Made by a program: the position numbers and the translations under genes. 64,000 bases of DNA. It comes from Nemertoderma westbladi (lineage: Eukaryota > Xenacoelomorpha > Nemertodermatida > Nemertodermatidae). The stretch covers positions 62,001 to 126,000 of the forward strand of contig JAUCBJ010005600.1 of the NCBI GenBank assembly GCA_032718475.1, read 5' to 3'. Of this stretch, positions 32,801 to 44,911 are shown piece by piece (position 1 is the stretch's first letter; the number at the start of each line of letters is the position of its first letter). The notes under the pieces were generated by a model, which saw nothing but the letters and a program-made list of their open reading frames with translations, was not told the origin of the DNA and did no database searches.

Positions 32801-35800
32801 TCGGTGTACAGAGAAGTCATATATTCCGAGGCGCGGTGTACAGAGAAGTCATATATTCCGAGGCTCGGTGTACAGAGAAGTCATATATTCCGAGGCTCGG
32901 TGTACAGAGAAGTCATATATTCCGAGGCGCGGTGTACAGAGAAGTCATATATCCCGAGGCGCGGTGTACAGAGAAGTCATATATTCCGAGGCGCGGTGTA
33001 CAGAGAAGTCATATATATTCCGAGGCACCACGGTGTACAGAGAAGTCATATATTCCGAGGCTCGGTGTACAGAGAAGTCATATATTCCGAGGCGCGGTGT
33101 ACAGAGAAGTCATATATTCCGAGGCACCACGGTGTACAGAGAAGTCATATATTCCGAGGCTCGGTGTACAGAGAAGTCATATATTCCGAGGCGTGGTGTA
33201 CAGAGAAGTCATATATTCCGAGGCTCGGTGTACAGAGAAGTCATATATTCCGAGGCGCGGTGTACAGAGAAGTCATATATCCCGAGGCGCGGTGTACAGA
33301 GAAGTCATATATTCCGAGGCTCGGTGTACAGAGAAGTCATATATTCCGAGGCGTGGTGTACAGAGAAGTCATATATTCCGAGGCACCACGGTGTACAGAG
33401 AAGTCATATATTCCGAGGCTCGGTGTACAGAGAAGTCATATATTCCGAGGCGCCACGGTGTACAGAGAAGTCATATATTCCGAGGCTCGGTGTACAGAGA
33501 AGTCATATATTCCGAGGCTCGGTGTACAGAGAAGTCATATATTCCGAGGCGCGGTGTACAGAGAAGTCATATATTCCGAGGCGCCACGGTGTACAGAGAA
33601 GTCATATATTCCGAGGCTCGGTGTACAGAGAAGTCATATATTCCGAGGCTCGGTGTACAGAGAAGTCATATATTCCGAGGCTCGGTGTACAGAGAAGTCA
33701 TATATTCCGAGGCGCGGTGTACAGAGAAGTCATATATTCCGAGGCGCCACGGTGTACAGAGAAGTCATATATTCCGAGGCTCGGTGTACAGAGAAGTCAT
33801 ATATTCCGAGGCTCGGTGTACAGAGAAGTCATATATTCCGAGGCTCGGTGTACAGAGAAGTCATATATTCCGAGGCGCCACGGTGTACAGAGAAGTCATA
33901 TATTCCGAGGCTCGGTGTACAGAGAAGTCATATATTCCGAGGCGCGGTGTACAGAGAAGTCATATATTCCGAGGCGCCACGGTGTACAGAGAAGTCATAT
34001 ATTCCGAGGCGCCACGGTGTACAGAGAAGTCATATATTCCGAGGCGCGGTGTACAGAGAAGTCATATATTCCGAGGCGCGGTGTACAGAGAAGTCATATA
34101 TTCCGAGGCGCCACGGTGTACAGAGAAGTCATATATTCCGAGGCTCGGTGTACAGAGAAGTCATATATTCCGAGGCTCGGTGTACAGAGAAGTCATATAT
34201 TCCGAGGCTCGGTGTACAGAGAAGTCATATATTCCGAGGCGCCACGGTGTACAGAGAAGTCATATATTCCGAGGCTCGGTGTACAGAGAAGTCATATATT
34301 CCGAGGCGCGGTGTACAGAGAAGTCATATATTCCGAGGCGTCACGGTGTACAGAGAAGTCATATATTCCGAGGCGCCACGGTGTACAGAGAAGTCATATA
34401 TTCCGAGGCGCGGTGTACAGAGAAGTCATATATTCCGAGGCACCGCGGTGTACAGAGAAGTCATATATTCCGAGGCGCCACGGTGTACAGAGAAGTCATA
34501 TATTCCGAGGCGCCACGGTGTACAGAGAAGTCATATATTCCGAGGCGCGGTGTACAGAGAAGTCATATATTCCGAGGCACCGCGGTGTACAGAGAAGTCA
34601 TATATTCCGAGGCACCACGGTGTACAGAGAAGTCATATATTCCGAGGCGCCACGGTGTACAGAGAAGTCATATATTCCGAGGCGCGGTGTACAGAGAAGT
34701 CATATATTCCGAGGCACCGCGGTGTACAGAGAAGTCATATATTCTGAGGCGCGGTGTACAGAGAAGTCATATATTCCGAGGCGCGGTGTACAGAGAAGTC
34801 ATATATTCCGAGGCGCCATGGTGTACAGAGAAGTCATATATTCCGAGGCGCCACGGTGTACAGAGAAGTCATATATTCCGAGGCGCCACGGTGTACAGAG
34901 AAGTCATATATTCCGAGGCGCCACGGTGTACAGAGAAGTCATATATTCCGAGGCGCGGTGTACAGAGAAGTCATATATTCCGAGGCACCGCGGTGTACAG
35001 AGAAGTCATATATTCCGAGGCACCACGGTGTACAGAGAAGTCATATATTCCGAGGCGCGGTGTACAGAGAAGTCATATATTCCGAGGCGCGGTGTACAGA
35101 GAAGTCATATATTCCGAGGCTCGGTGTACAGAGAAGTCATATATTCCGAGGCTCGGTGTACAGAGAAGTCATATATTCCGAGGCACCGCGGTGTACAGAG
35201 AAGTCATATATTCCGAGGCGCGGTGTACAGAGAAGTCATATATTCCGAGGCGCGGTGTACAGAGAAGTCATATATTCCGAGGCGCCACGGTGTACAGAGA
35301 AGTCATATATTCCGAGGCGCGGTGTACAGAGAAGTCATATATTCCGAGGCACCGCGGTGTACAGAGAAGTCATATATTCCGAGGCACCGCGGTGTACAGA
35401 GAAGTCATATATTCCGAGGCGCGGTGTACAGAGAAGTCATATATTCCGAGGCTCGGTGTACAGAGAAGTCATATATTCCGAGGCGCGGTGTACAGAGAAG
35501 TCATATATTCCGAGGCACCGCGGTGTACAGAGAAGTCATATATTCCGAGGCGCGGTGTACAGAGAAGTCATATATTCCGAGGCTCGGTGTACAGAGAAGT
35601 CATATATTCCGAGGCGCGGTGTACAGAGAAGTCATATATTCCGAGGCTCGGTGTACAGAGAAGTCATATATTCCGAGGCTCGGTGTACAGAGAAGTCATA
35701 TATTCCGAGGCGTCACGGTGTACAGAGAAGTCATATATTCCGAGGCGCCACGGTGTACAGAGAAGTCATATATTCCGAGGCGCGGTGTACAGAGAAGTCA

Positions 35801-37154
35801 TATATTCCGAGGCGCGGTGTACAGAGAAGTCATATATTCCGAGGCACCGCGGTGTACAGAGAAGTCATATATTCCGAGGCACCACGGTGTACAGAGAAGT
35901 CATATATTCCGAGGCGCCACGGTGTACAGAGAAGTCATATATTCCGAGGCGCGGTGTACAGAGAAGTCATATATTCCGAGGCACCGCGGTGTACAGAGAA
36001 GTCATATATTCTGAGGCGCGGTGTACAGAGAAGTCATATATTCCGAGGCGCGGTGTACAGAGAAGTCATATATTCCGAGGCGCCATGGTGTACAGAGAAG
36101 TCATATATTCCGAGGCGCCACGGTGTACAGAGAAGTCATATATTCCGAGGCGCCACGGTGTACAGAGAAGTCATATATTCCGAGGCGCCACGGTGTACAG
36201 AGAAGTCATATATTCCGAGGCGCGGTGTACAGAGAAGTCATATATTCCGAGGCACCGCGGTGTACAGAGAAGTCATATATTCCGAGGCACCACGGTGTAC
36301 AGAGAAGTCATATATTCCGAGGCGCGGTGTACAGAGAAGTCATATATTCCGAGGCGCGGTGTACAGAGAAGTCATATATTCCGAGGCGCCACGGTGTACA
36401 GAGAAGTCATATATTCCGAGGCGCGGTGTACAGAGAAGTCATATATTCCGAGGCACCGCGGTGTACAGAGAAGTCATATATTCCGAGGCGCGGTGTACAG
36501 AGAAGTCATATATTCCGAGGCTCGGTGTACAGAGAAGTCATATATTCCGAGGCTCGGTGTACAGAGAAGTCATATATTCCGAGGCGCGGTGTACAGAGAA
36601 GTCATATATTCCGAGGCTCGGTGTACAGAGAAGTCATATATTCCGAGGCGCGGTGTACAGAGAAGTCATATATTCCGAGGCGCGGTGTACAGAGAAGTCA
36701 TATATTCCGAGGCTCGGTGTACAGAGAAGTCATATATTCCGAGGCGCGGTGTACAGAGAAGTCATATATTCCGAGGCTCGGTGTACAGAGAAGTCATATA
36801 TTCCGAGGCGCGGTGTACAGAGAAGTCATATATTCCGAGGCGCCACGGTGTACAGAGAAGTCATATATTCCGAGGCTCGGTGTACAGAGAAGTCATATAT
36901 TCCGAGGCTCGGTGTACAGAGAAGTCATATATTCCGAGGCGCGGTGTACAGAGAAGTCATATATTCCGAGGCGCGGTGTACAGAGAAGTCATATATTCCG
37001 AGGCTCGGTGTACAGAGAAGTCATATATTCCGAGGCGCGGTGTACAGAGAAGTCATATATTCCGAGGCGCCACGGTGTACAGAGAAGTCATATATTCCGA
37101 GGCTCGGTGTACAGAGAAGTCATATATTCCGAGGCTCGGTGTACAGAGAAGTCA
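29826..37154. repeat. 7.3-kb satellite of ~32-bp units
   Basis: Roughly 220 contiguous units share TCGGTGTACAGAGAAGTCAT followed by ATATTCCGAGGC. Variation is confined to two places: TATATTCC versus TATATATTCC, and the GC-rich joint (GCTCGG, GCGCGG, GCACCACGG, GCGCCACGG, GCACCGCGG). CTCGG units and long TATATA forms dominate the left; GC-rich joints dominate the right. Large internal duplications of about 952 and 1267 bp are visible from rare marker variants. No unique spacers are present. Confidence 0.95.
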
Positions 37155-37795
37155 CACGCAATATCATCAAAATTGGGAGAACGAGGTGAAATTTGCCTAA
37201 CTAAAATATTTATCTTATCACATGTTACCATGGCTACCAATGAGGGATTTTCCCCACATTTGATACTTTAGTCCAATTCTTATAGTTTGTATGAAACTTT
37301 TTCCTGGCATATATTAGAATAAAATATAATATATAATAACCAGATTTTCCCTACTCATCTGTGATATGTAACCGTTACCATCGACCATAACATTGTCAGA
37401 TTATATTAACAGACATTGTTACTTTCAAGTTAATATTTCAAATAAATCACAAAATCTAAAATCAGACAGGGCCAAAAATCTTCTCCAACATTATTTCTAT
37501 TTGATTATTTCCGAATTTCCGGTTTTGTAACCACGGAATGAATGCTACGTATTGGTCACTGTTGCGTTTTAGGCCCTGTTCACACTAACATGACCCCCAT
37601 TAATCAAGCTTCAATCCTAACTACATTGTTTAAGGCCAAGGCAGTCTGAATGGGGTCTAACAAACCTGTATAAATTAAATATATTTGCAGATATATATTA
37701 TAAATAATTCGTGTTCGATAGAATTTCATTCATTCCTCATTTAACGTACAATCGATAAAATATTCTTGTACATCAAAAATTCTCATTCATTTGTT
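37155..37795. other. Spacer with no gene seen
   Basis: Unique AT-rich sequence between two tandem arrays. No coding, RNA or element signature was recognised. Confidence 0.6.
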
Positions 37796-38486
37796 TTACT
37801 TCCCAACTAACTGCCAACTAACTTCCCAACTAACTGTCAACTAACATCCCAACTAACTGCCAACTATCTTCCCAACTAACTGCCAACTAACTTCCCAACT
37901 AACTGCCAACTAACTTCCCAACTAACTGCCAACTATCTTCCCAACTAACTGCCAACTAACTTCCCAACTAACTGCCAACTAACTTCCCAACTAACTGCCA
38001 ACTAACTGCCAACTAACTTCCCAACTAACTGCCAACTAACTGCCAACTAACTTCCAACTAACTTCCCAACTAACTGCAAACTAACTTCCCCACTAACTGC
38101 CAACTACTTCCCAACTAACTGCCAACTAACTTCCCAACTAACTGCCAACTAACTGCCAACTAACTTCCCAACTAACTGCCAACTAACTTCCCAACTAACT
38201 GCCAACTAACTACCAACTAACTTCCCAACTAACTGCCAACTAACTGCCAACTAACTTCCCAACTAACTGCCAACTAACTTCCCAACTAACTGCCAACTAA
38301 CTGCTAACTAACATCCCAACTAACTGCCAACTAACTTCCCAACTAACTGCCAACTAACGGCTAACTAACTGCCAACTAACTTCCCAACTAACTGCCAACT
38401 AACTTCCCAACTAACTGCCAACTAACTTCCCAACTAACTGCCAACTAACAGCTAACTAACTGCCAACTAACTCCCCAACTAACTGC
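37796..38486. repeat. 11/12-bp minisatellite, left part
   Basis: Alternating AACTAACTGCC (11 bp) and AACTAACTTCCC (12 bp) units form a 23-bp pair, with a few GG- or AT-variants. The array resumes at 41210 after a retrotransposon, with ACTGC on both sides of the insertion. Confidence 0.95.
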
Positions 38487-38567
38487 TGTGTGGTTATATG
38501 ATAATAACCCAAGATAACAAAGTAATAAAATATCTGTTATTTTATTGAGACTAGCAGTTATCTCTGA

Positions 38568-40640
38568 TTACTGCCGTACTGCCTTTGTACAGCACTGGAC
38601 ATATCTGTGTCCGTGCTGGAACGCGGGTCCGGAGGGGGTGGCCGTAGACGATTTGTGCGGGGGATAATCCGGTTTCCCGCGGGATGTTCCTGAGAGCCAG
38701 TAGGCCTTCAGCGAACGCTGGAGAGTCGGGGCAGCCGCCAGTCTTGTCGAGAAGGCCGCTTCGGCATGCCCGTTGCCCTGAGGATACTCAGCAGATGAAG
38801 TGACTGGGGTGACACCCCAGTCAGCGAGGAAGCTGACCGTGGCACTGGTTGTAAGGGGGGTACCGCCATCCGACCGCAGGAGGGTCGGAATCCCATAGCG
38901 CGAGAACCACTTTTTTAGGGAGTTAATGGTGTTGGCGGCGGAAGGGGCGCCGGAGAAGGAATTGAGATCCAGCCACCCACTATATCGGTCAACGAGGGCA
39001 ATGTAATGGCGACCATTTAGCTGAAAAAGTCGGCCGAGATGTCCTCGAAGATCCGGGATGGTGGTGGTTCCTCCAGGAAGGTTTCCTTCGGAGGGGTGGC
39101 CCTGTATCGAAGGCAGGATGGGCAGCTGGCAACTGATTGGCAGATATCGTTGGTGAGACCCGGCCAGTAAATACACTGCCGGGCCCGCCGAAGAGATTTA
39201 TCCATCCCCTGGTGGGGACTATGGAGACGTTCCAGGGTGCTGGCGTGGGCTGCCGCAGGGATAACGATGCGCTCGCCGTAGAGGATGAGATCGTCATCTG
39301 TGGTGAGCTCGTTCCGCAGCGACCAATATGCTCCGACTGCAGGGTCGTTGCGTGTATGGAGGGGGAATCCATCATGTACTGCAGCATAGAGGGCCATGTA
39401 TGCGGGATCAGCACGAGCGATTGTGGCGAGATCCTGGAGGATGGGGTCTTCAAGATGGTCGAACCCGGAGATGGCGCAAACTGTAGAGAGCGTGATGGAG
39501 TGGAGGCAGAAGGATGTCTCGCCGTCATCGATGAGATTGGCGGGTGTCGGCTGATCGACGGGGGATCGTGATAGCGCGTCGGGGATGGAGTGAGATTTCC
39601 CTTTAACCCAGCTGGTCTGGAAGTTGTATGGGGCCAGCATTCTCCACCTCCGAAAAGTTTTTCCGGTCGAGGATTGTCAACAGAGGCTGGTGATCCGTTA
39701 CCAAAGTGAAGATGGGGAGTCCTAGGAGGTAGTTGGGGCACTTTTTGATTGCCCATGCGACAGCGAGCAGCTCCAGCTCGACGGTCGCATACCGGGACTC
39801 CGTCTGAGAAATGAACCTAGACCCGCACTCAATGAGACGCCAGTCTGTTCCGTGGCGTTGTAAAAGGGCATAGCCAAGCCCTTTGAGCCTGGAGGCGTCG
39901 GTTACTAGTTTTGTTTCGAGGGAAATATCGAAAGGGGCAAGTACTGGGGGTGAAGTGAGTGCAACCTTTGTGGCCTCAAAGGCTCGTGAGTTCCAGATAT
40001 ATGGAGATTTCGCTGACAATAGCGGGAGCAGAGGCAGGAGCATATGCGATATCTCGGCGGAGAATGGAGCTAATTGCTCCACCAGTCCAATGAAGGAGCG
40101 GAGATCGGTGAGGATCTCAGGGCGGGGGAAGGAGGCGATGGCGGACAGTTTGGTGGGATCAGCACGGATTCCATCTGCTCCCACGAGGTAGCCCCCAAAT
40201 TTAACTTGGGATTTGGCGAGCTGGACCTTGTCTGGGTGTAAGCAGATCCCCTTGGAGCGGCAGCGCTCCAAGAAGTGTTGGATTGATGCCAGGTGTTCCT
40301 CCAGGGTGTCGTCATACAGTAGTACATCGTCAACGATTTTCAACATCCTGGGAATACCTTCCAGCGCTATGTCGCCCCGGCGATTAAACTCATCTCCAGA
40401 TGAGATTAAACCCATCACGCTCCGTGTGTGCTTGGACCGCCCCCATGGTTTGACAAAGGTAGTTAATAACTGGGATTCAGGATCTAGGGGGACTTGTCAG
40501 TAGCCATGGGCGGCGTCAAACACAGAAAAGAACTTCGCAGTTCGGGAAATCTCCGCGATTTTGAGGCGAGGATTCGGTGTTGGGTAAAAGGGTCGCTCGA
40601 CTTGAGAATTTAGTCCGCGCAAGTCCATCGCATATTACCC
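38568..40640 (-). pseudogene. Pol fragment: RT, RNase H, integrase
   Basis: From 40640 to 40419 the RT palm reads through one TGA ('FSVFDAAHGY', stop, 'QVPLD'). 39603-40418 continues with 'MLKIVDDVLLYDD' (catalytic VDD), 'SFIGLVEQLAPFS', and RNase H blocks 'KLVTDASRLKGLGYALLQ', 'ATVELELLAVAWAI' and 'LVTDHQPL'. A frameshift near 39620 leads to 39017-39640 with the integrase zinc region 'RLHSPHQGMDKSLRRARQ' and 'CPSCL'. A second shift leads to 38568-39176 with core residues in 'ALVDRYSG', 'LLRSDGG' and 'NGHAEAAF'. It is related to, but clearly a different family from, the element at 14268. Confidence 0.8.
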
Positions 40641-41097
40641 CTCGGGCGGGGCAGGTTGCTCCTAGATGTTATTCTTGCTAACAGTTGCCGCAATTGCGGG
40701 CGCGATACCGATCCCTTTTGGATGTATTAAATCTAGGAGCTGGTACCGGGGTAGAGGGTTGGCCGGAAGACCTTCCGGGATGTTGGTTTCCGGCATTTGG
40801 GCGCGACATTGGAGAGCGCCCCCCCCCCCCCCCCCCCCCACTGCCTGTACTGGGAGATCTTCCCAACGGAGCGGCAGCTACCCAGTACTTGCGTATTCTT
40901 TGCACTGGACTCGTAGTTCTGACATAGAGTTCGAGTTTCCTCCAGAGTGGGTCTGGGGAGTATTTTCAGCAGATCTTGCTGGGTTTCGTAGACGGAAAAA
41001 GTCGTAGTCGATTTACTCCACGTTCCGACGGATAGCCGCGGTTAAACGCGTGTGCGAGGGTCGCAGGTAGGCAGTATACCGGTAACTCGCAGCGCCA

Positions 41098-41209
41098 TGT
41101 TGGACATATCTGTGTCCAACGACCTAATCAAGCTAACTATATCAGTATATCTTTTAACACCACCACCAACATAGTTCCGTACTGTATGTTATCTACGGGA
41201 ACTACCACA
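41098..41209 (-). repeat. Putative short 5' LTR of the gypsy element
   Basis: On the minus strand this runs TGTGGTAG...CCAACA and is followed at 41097 by TGGCGCTGCGAG, a primer-binding-type sequence. The other end of the element shares only GGACACAGATATGTCC with it, so a matching 3' LTR was not found. Confidence 0.45.
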
Positions 41210-41466
41210 ACTGCCAACTAACTTCCCAACTAACTGCCAACTAACTTCCCAACTAACTGCCAACTAACGGCTAACTAACTGCCAACAAACTTCCCAACTA
41301 ACTGCCAACTAACTTCCCAACTAACTGCCAACTAACTTCCCAGCTAACTGCAAACTAACTTCCCAACTAACTGCCAACCAACTGCCAACTAACTGCCAAA
41401 TAACTGCCAACTAACTGCCAACTAACTTCCCAACTAACTGCCAACTAACTGCCAACTAACTGCAGT
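41210..41466. repeat. 11/12-bp minisatellite, right part
   Basis: Same AACTAACTGCC / AACTAACTTCCC units as 37796-38486. The right edge is followed within a few bases by the target duplication of the next LINE. Confidence 0.95.
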
Positions 41467-41481
41467 CTTCTGATGCCAATA

Positions 41482-43093
41482 CTACTACTACTACTACTAG
41501 GTCGAGCGAACTCGGACAGTGGAAATGAGATCCTTCCAGGCTTCCCGATTCTCCATAGTTGTCGCAATTTCGTTTCTCCTAAGTTTAGTATCCCTTTCAA
41601 GTTGATCTATATATGTTATGGCCGGTCGTCCACGACTACGCTTTCCATGAGTTGGTTGCCAGAAAAGTAGATCTGGTATGACCTCGTCTTTACTTCGCCA
41701 GAAGTGCCCACTGAATCTTAATCTGCGTTCACGGAGGGTGGTTGATACAGGTGGTATTGTACCATAAAGCTCGGCGTTTGTCATGTGTTGTCTCCAGCTG
41801 ATGTTTAGGGCTGCCCTTAGTAGTCTTGTGTAGAACCATCAATTCGTTGTTCAAGTGATTTAGTCAGTGTCCAGGTCTCACCCCCATATAAAAATACACT
41901 TTCCACTGTGGCTCGAAAGAACTTAGTCTTCAGGTGCCTGGAGAGATCTGATTTCCAGATGGTATCCATTTTTGATAGAGCTACCCAAGCCTTTGCTTTC
42001 CTAACTTCTATGTCCTTTTTGCTACTCTCTATCCATGATCCAAGGTACTGGAAGTCATCGACCTTCCTTAGTTGATTATTATCAATGGTTGTCAAGTTTC
42101 CATCAAAATTAAAGGTCATGAATTCGGTCTTTGTAGCATTTATATGCAATCCAACCTCCTTAGCAGCCCTCTCCACTTTATTTAGTAGAAGCTGTGCATC
42201 TGCTAGGGTATTAGAGAGCAGGGCGATGTCATACGCAAAGTCGGTGTCTGTGACTGTAGTTGCCGGATATCTACTACTTGTGCGTTCTTGAAGTGTGAAT
42301 CCCAGGTCTTCACCCTTTGTGGCCGTCCTCATTGCGTAATCCAGCACAATTACAAATAGTAATGGTGCTAATGTGTCACCTTGCAGTACGCCAGCTAGGA
42401 TTGAGAAAAACTCAGTATCACCATCTGGTGAGAGTACCTGCACTTCTGTGTCACAATATAACAATCCAATGCCAGCAACAATTACTTCTGGTATTCCATA
42501 AGCTCTTAGGATTTCAAGCATTTTACCTCTATGGATGGAGTCGAATGCCTTCTTGAAGTCCACAAAAGTCATGACAGCGGGGAGATTCTTTGACTTAATT
42601 CCTTCAATCAGTCTCGGTAGTGCAAGCTTCTGAGCTATTGTTGATCTACTTGGTCGAAATCCGTTTTGGCTCTTACGCAGTAGTTTCTCTATGTGAGGCC
42701 TAATCCTATATAGAATCATTTTATTGTATATTTTGGCAGCTACCACAAGCAGACAGATCCCACGATAGTTTGTTGGTATGCCGAGGTCTCCTTTCTTGGG
42801 GAGAGGCTTTAGTTGACCTTTAGTCCAAATTGGTGGTGGCTTTTTCCCTTTTAACATCCGGTTGCAAACATTCAATAATGGTCTGTTTAGCACTCCGGTT
42901 TTTCTGGGATTTCATCTAATCCACTCGCTTTATTATTGGACATGCTTTTAATGCTTCTTTGGAGTTCAGCAGGTGTGAAGTCCCCTGTTTCTATAGGTAG
43001 TGTCTTGTCATATATTTTCCTTGTAGGGCTGAGCTCGATGTTTGGTGGCTGCCCAAGCAAGTTGCTGAAGTGATTTTTCCACTTCCCAACACG
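41482..43093 (-). mobile_element. 5'-truncated LINE with 13-bp target duplication
   Basis: TCTGATGCCAATA occurs at 41469-41481 and again at 43094-43106, exactly flanking a minus-strand LINE. The 3' end of the element is a (TAG)n tail at 41482-41500. The 5' end is cut within the region before RT. Truncation plus target duplication is the classical mark of target-primed insertion. Confidence 0.85.
41497..43090 (-). pseudogene. LINE reverse transcriptase and C-terminal region
   Basis: From 43090 the frame reads linker sequence ('FTPAELQRSIKSMSNNKASG'). After a shift near 42895 comes a 358-codon RT (41817-42893) with 'LPKKGDLGIPTNYRGI', 'NGFRPSRST', 'MTFVDFKKAFDSIHR' and 'LAGVLQGDTLAPLLF'. The catalytic motif reads FAYDIALL where FADD is expected, so one essential Asp is Tyr. 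After a stop near 41820 the C-terminus continues in 41497-41784 ('LRFSGHFWRSKDEV', 'HGKRSRGRP', 'YIDQLERDT'). The domain order is normal; the enzyme would be dead. Confidence 0.85.
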
Positions 43094-43106
43094 TCTGATG
43101 CCAATA

Positions 43107-43519
43107 TCAGAGTAAATATGCCAATATCAGAATTCTCGAGTAGAGAAATATTATCGCAAGCGAAAAAATATATTACAAAATTGATTATTTGATTTGTCTT
43201 TTTAATATTTGATTAAATAATTTAAACAACATCGCGTGTGTCCATAAAATATCTAATCAAATAATCTATCGGCTAGCATATCGCTGTGTCTGATGATTGG
43301 GAAGGTCTACTTGGTCAAGTAAAATGATACTTGGCTACTTTAGTGAATTCATACCGCGTAAAGTAATGCTACACAGTAATGGTAATGTAATGGCAATGTA
43401 ATGGGTAGCAGTTATTTATCGAATTGTTAATATCAATACTGTGGGTGTCGGTTGCCGATCTTTTATTATAAATTTATTTTCAACCAGTAAAAGGTCTTTG
43501 CTGGTAGGGCCTACAGCTT
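43107..43519. other. Spacer with no gene seen
   Basis: AT-rich sequence with small direct repeats (GCCAATATCAG near 43100-43130; TAATGTAATGG near 43385-43400). No coding signal. Confidence 0.5.
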
Positions 43520-44911
43520 GTTATGTGTTGTTATAATATAAGTCATTATCTACCGACTATACCACATGATCCAACCGCAGACCTGGATAGACACATCACT
43601 GTAACTGAGGTTGAAGAGGCGATTGCCCAGCAGAAGTTACGAAAGGCAGCTGGTCCTGATGGTGTTTATAATGAATCACTGAAGTCGGGGATGAGTTGTC
43701 TTTTACCATTTCTAATGAGCTGTTCTCTCTTTGTTTTACGACTTCGTCTTGCCCTGTTGTCACTAAATCGTCACCAGATTCTTACAGAGGTATCGCGTTA
43801 TTTTCCTGTTTGTTGATAACCTACTCCTACTTCCTCGCTAAGAGACTCTATTGCTGGGCTGAACGATTCAACAAACTCCCAAACGAAGAGTATGGCTTCC
43901 GAAAGGGAAGGTCAACACTCATGGCCGCTAAAACTCTGTACTTCTACATTAACTCTGCTCTATCGACACAAGGAGGCAAATTATATTGTGTCTTCATTGA
44001 CTTCTCCAAAGCGTTCAACTCAGTTAATCGGGAATATTTATGTTCTAAATTATCACTGCTCGGAGTTTGCCGAAAGTTCATGGATGCAATCTGGGAGTTA
44101 ATAGCAATAAATTATATTCGCCTCTGTGTTGGAACAATTCTCTCCGATCCCATCACTCAGCTGATCGGTGTTATCCAAGGTGACCAGCTTTCACCATTGT
44201 TGTTCAGCCTGTTTATATGTGATCTCCCGGCCATATTCGTTGATATTAGCGTTCATATCTTGTTATACGCTGATGACCTCGCTATCTATGGTAACTCAAT
44301 TCAGGAGGTTCAATCTGTGTTAAACAAACTTGCAGAGTATTGTGACAAAACTGACCTCGTTGTTAACCTGCTTAAGACAAAAGCTATAAAATTCCGCCGT
44401 GGAGGCCGTCTCTCCCAGTATGATAAACTCTTCTACCAGGCCCAGCCAGTAGAATTAGTGAATAAGTTTACCTGGGAATTGTCTTTACCACAAGGAATAT
44501 CGACTCGGGTCACAACATGCACTTATACAGCCGAGCTATAGCATCAGTAATGCGACTATCAACAAACTCTGACTAATATGAGTGCAATATTGCTCGTCTC
44601 ACCACACAAACTGTGGAATCTCGTAGTTTTCCCCGCGGTCACGTATGGCTGTTCTGTGTTCAAAAACAACAATTTAACACGGGAGCATCTGTTTCAACTT
44701 CCACATGTCATACAAGTCCAGGGCCTATTCTACAAAGTCTGGTGTGGAGTTGCGAAATATGCATCAACAACAAACATACTTCATGCAGCAGGCAACCCCG
44801 GGCACTCCCAGTTAGACTTAAGGGAAACCTAGGAGAAACCTCGAGGGAAAATGTAGAATGGCAGCCCAATTCTTATCTAACGGCTTCCAACACAAGGTTT
44901 GTTCGGCAAAC
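43520..44911 (+). pseudogene. LINE RT whose 3' end leads into a satellite
   Basis: 43523-43816 carries 'LRKAAGPDGVYNESL'. A shift near 43700 leads to 43696-44541, a 281-codon RT with 'SYRGIALFSCLL', 'EYGFRKGRST', 'VFIDFSKAFNSVNRE', 'IGVIQGDQLSPLLFSLF' and an intact catalytic LLYADDLAIYG. Further shifts near 44480 and 44600 follow. The last part, 44858-44911, reads AAQFLSNGFQHKVCSAN and enters the zinc-binding motif CWRPSESCLCRLC, which is then repeated for 7 kb. It is the same family as the LINE at 57380-58981, where the same place reads AAQFISNGSHHKLCRSKG then CWRPTPTCVCRLC. The 5' end is truncated. Confidence 0.85.

Larger units (their letters stand above)
38487..41209 (-). mobile_element. 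Deleted Ty3/gypsy element inside the minisatellite
   Basis: The 2.7-kb insert begins TGTGTGG and ends CTACCACA. It is flanked by ACTGC at 38482-38486 and 41210-41214, a plausible 5-bp target duplication, although the satellite itself contains ACTGC. The minus-strand order is LTR-like end, primer-binding site, about 400 bp of leftovers, then RT, RNase H and integrase. Gag, protease and early RT are missing. Confidence 0.7.

Noticed and set aside
29826-37154. CRISPR-like regular repeats
   Set aside because: The units are contiguous with no unique spacers and the genome is eukaryotic.
29805-37271. Open frames of up to 2432 codons through the 32-bp satellite
   Set aside because: The unit has no stop in any plus frame and its length is not a multiple of three, so reading cycles through all frames and stays open. 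All three frames are equally open, the starts are not ATG, and there is no domain or splice context.
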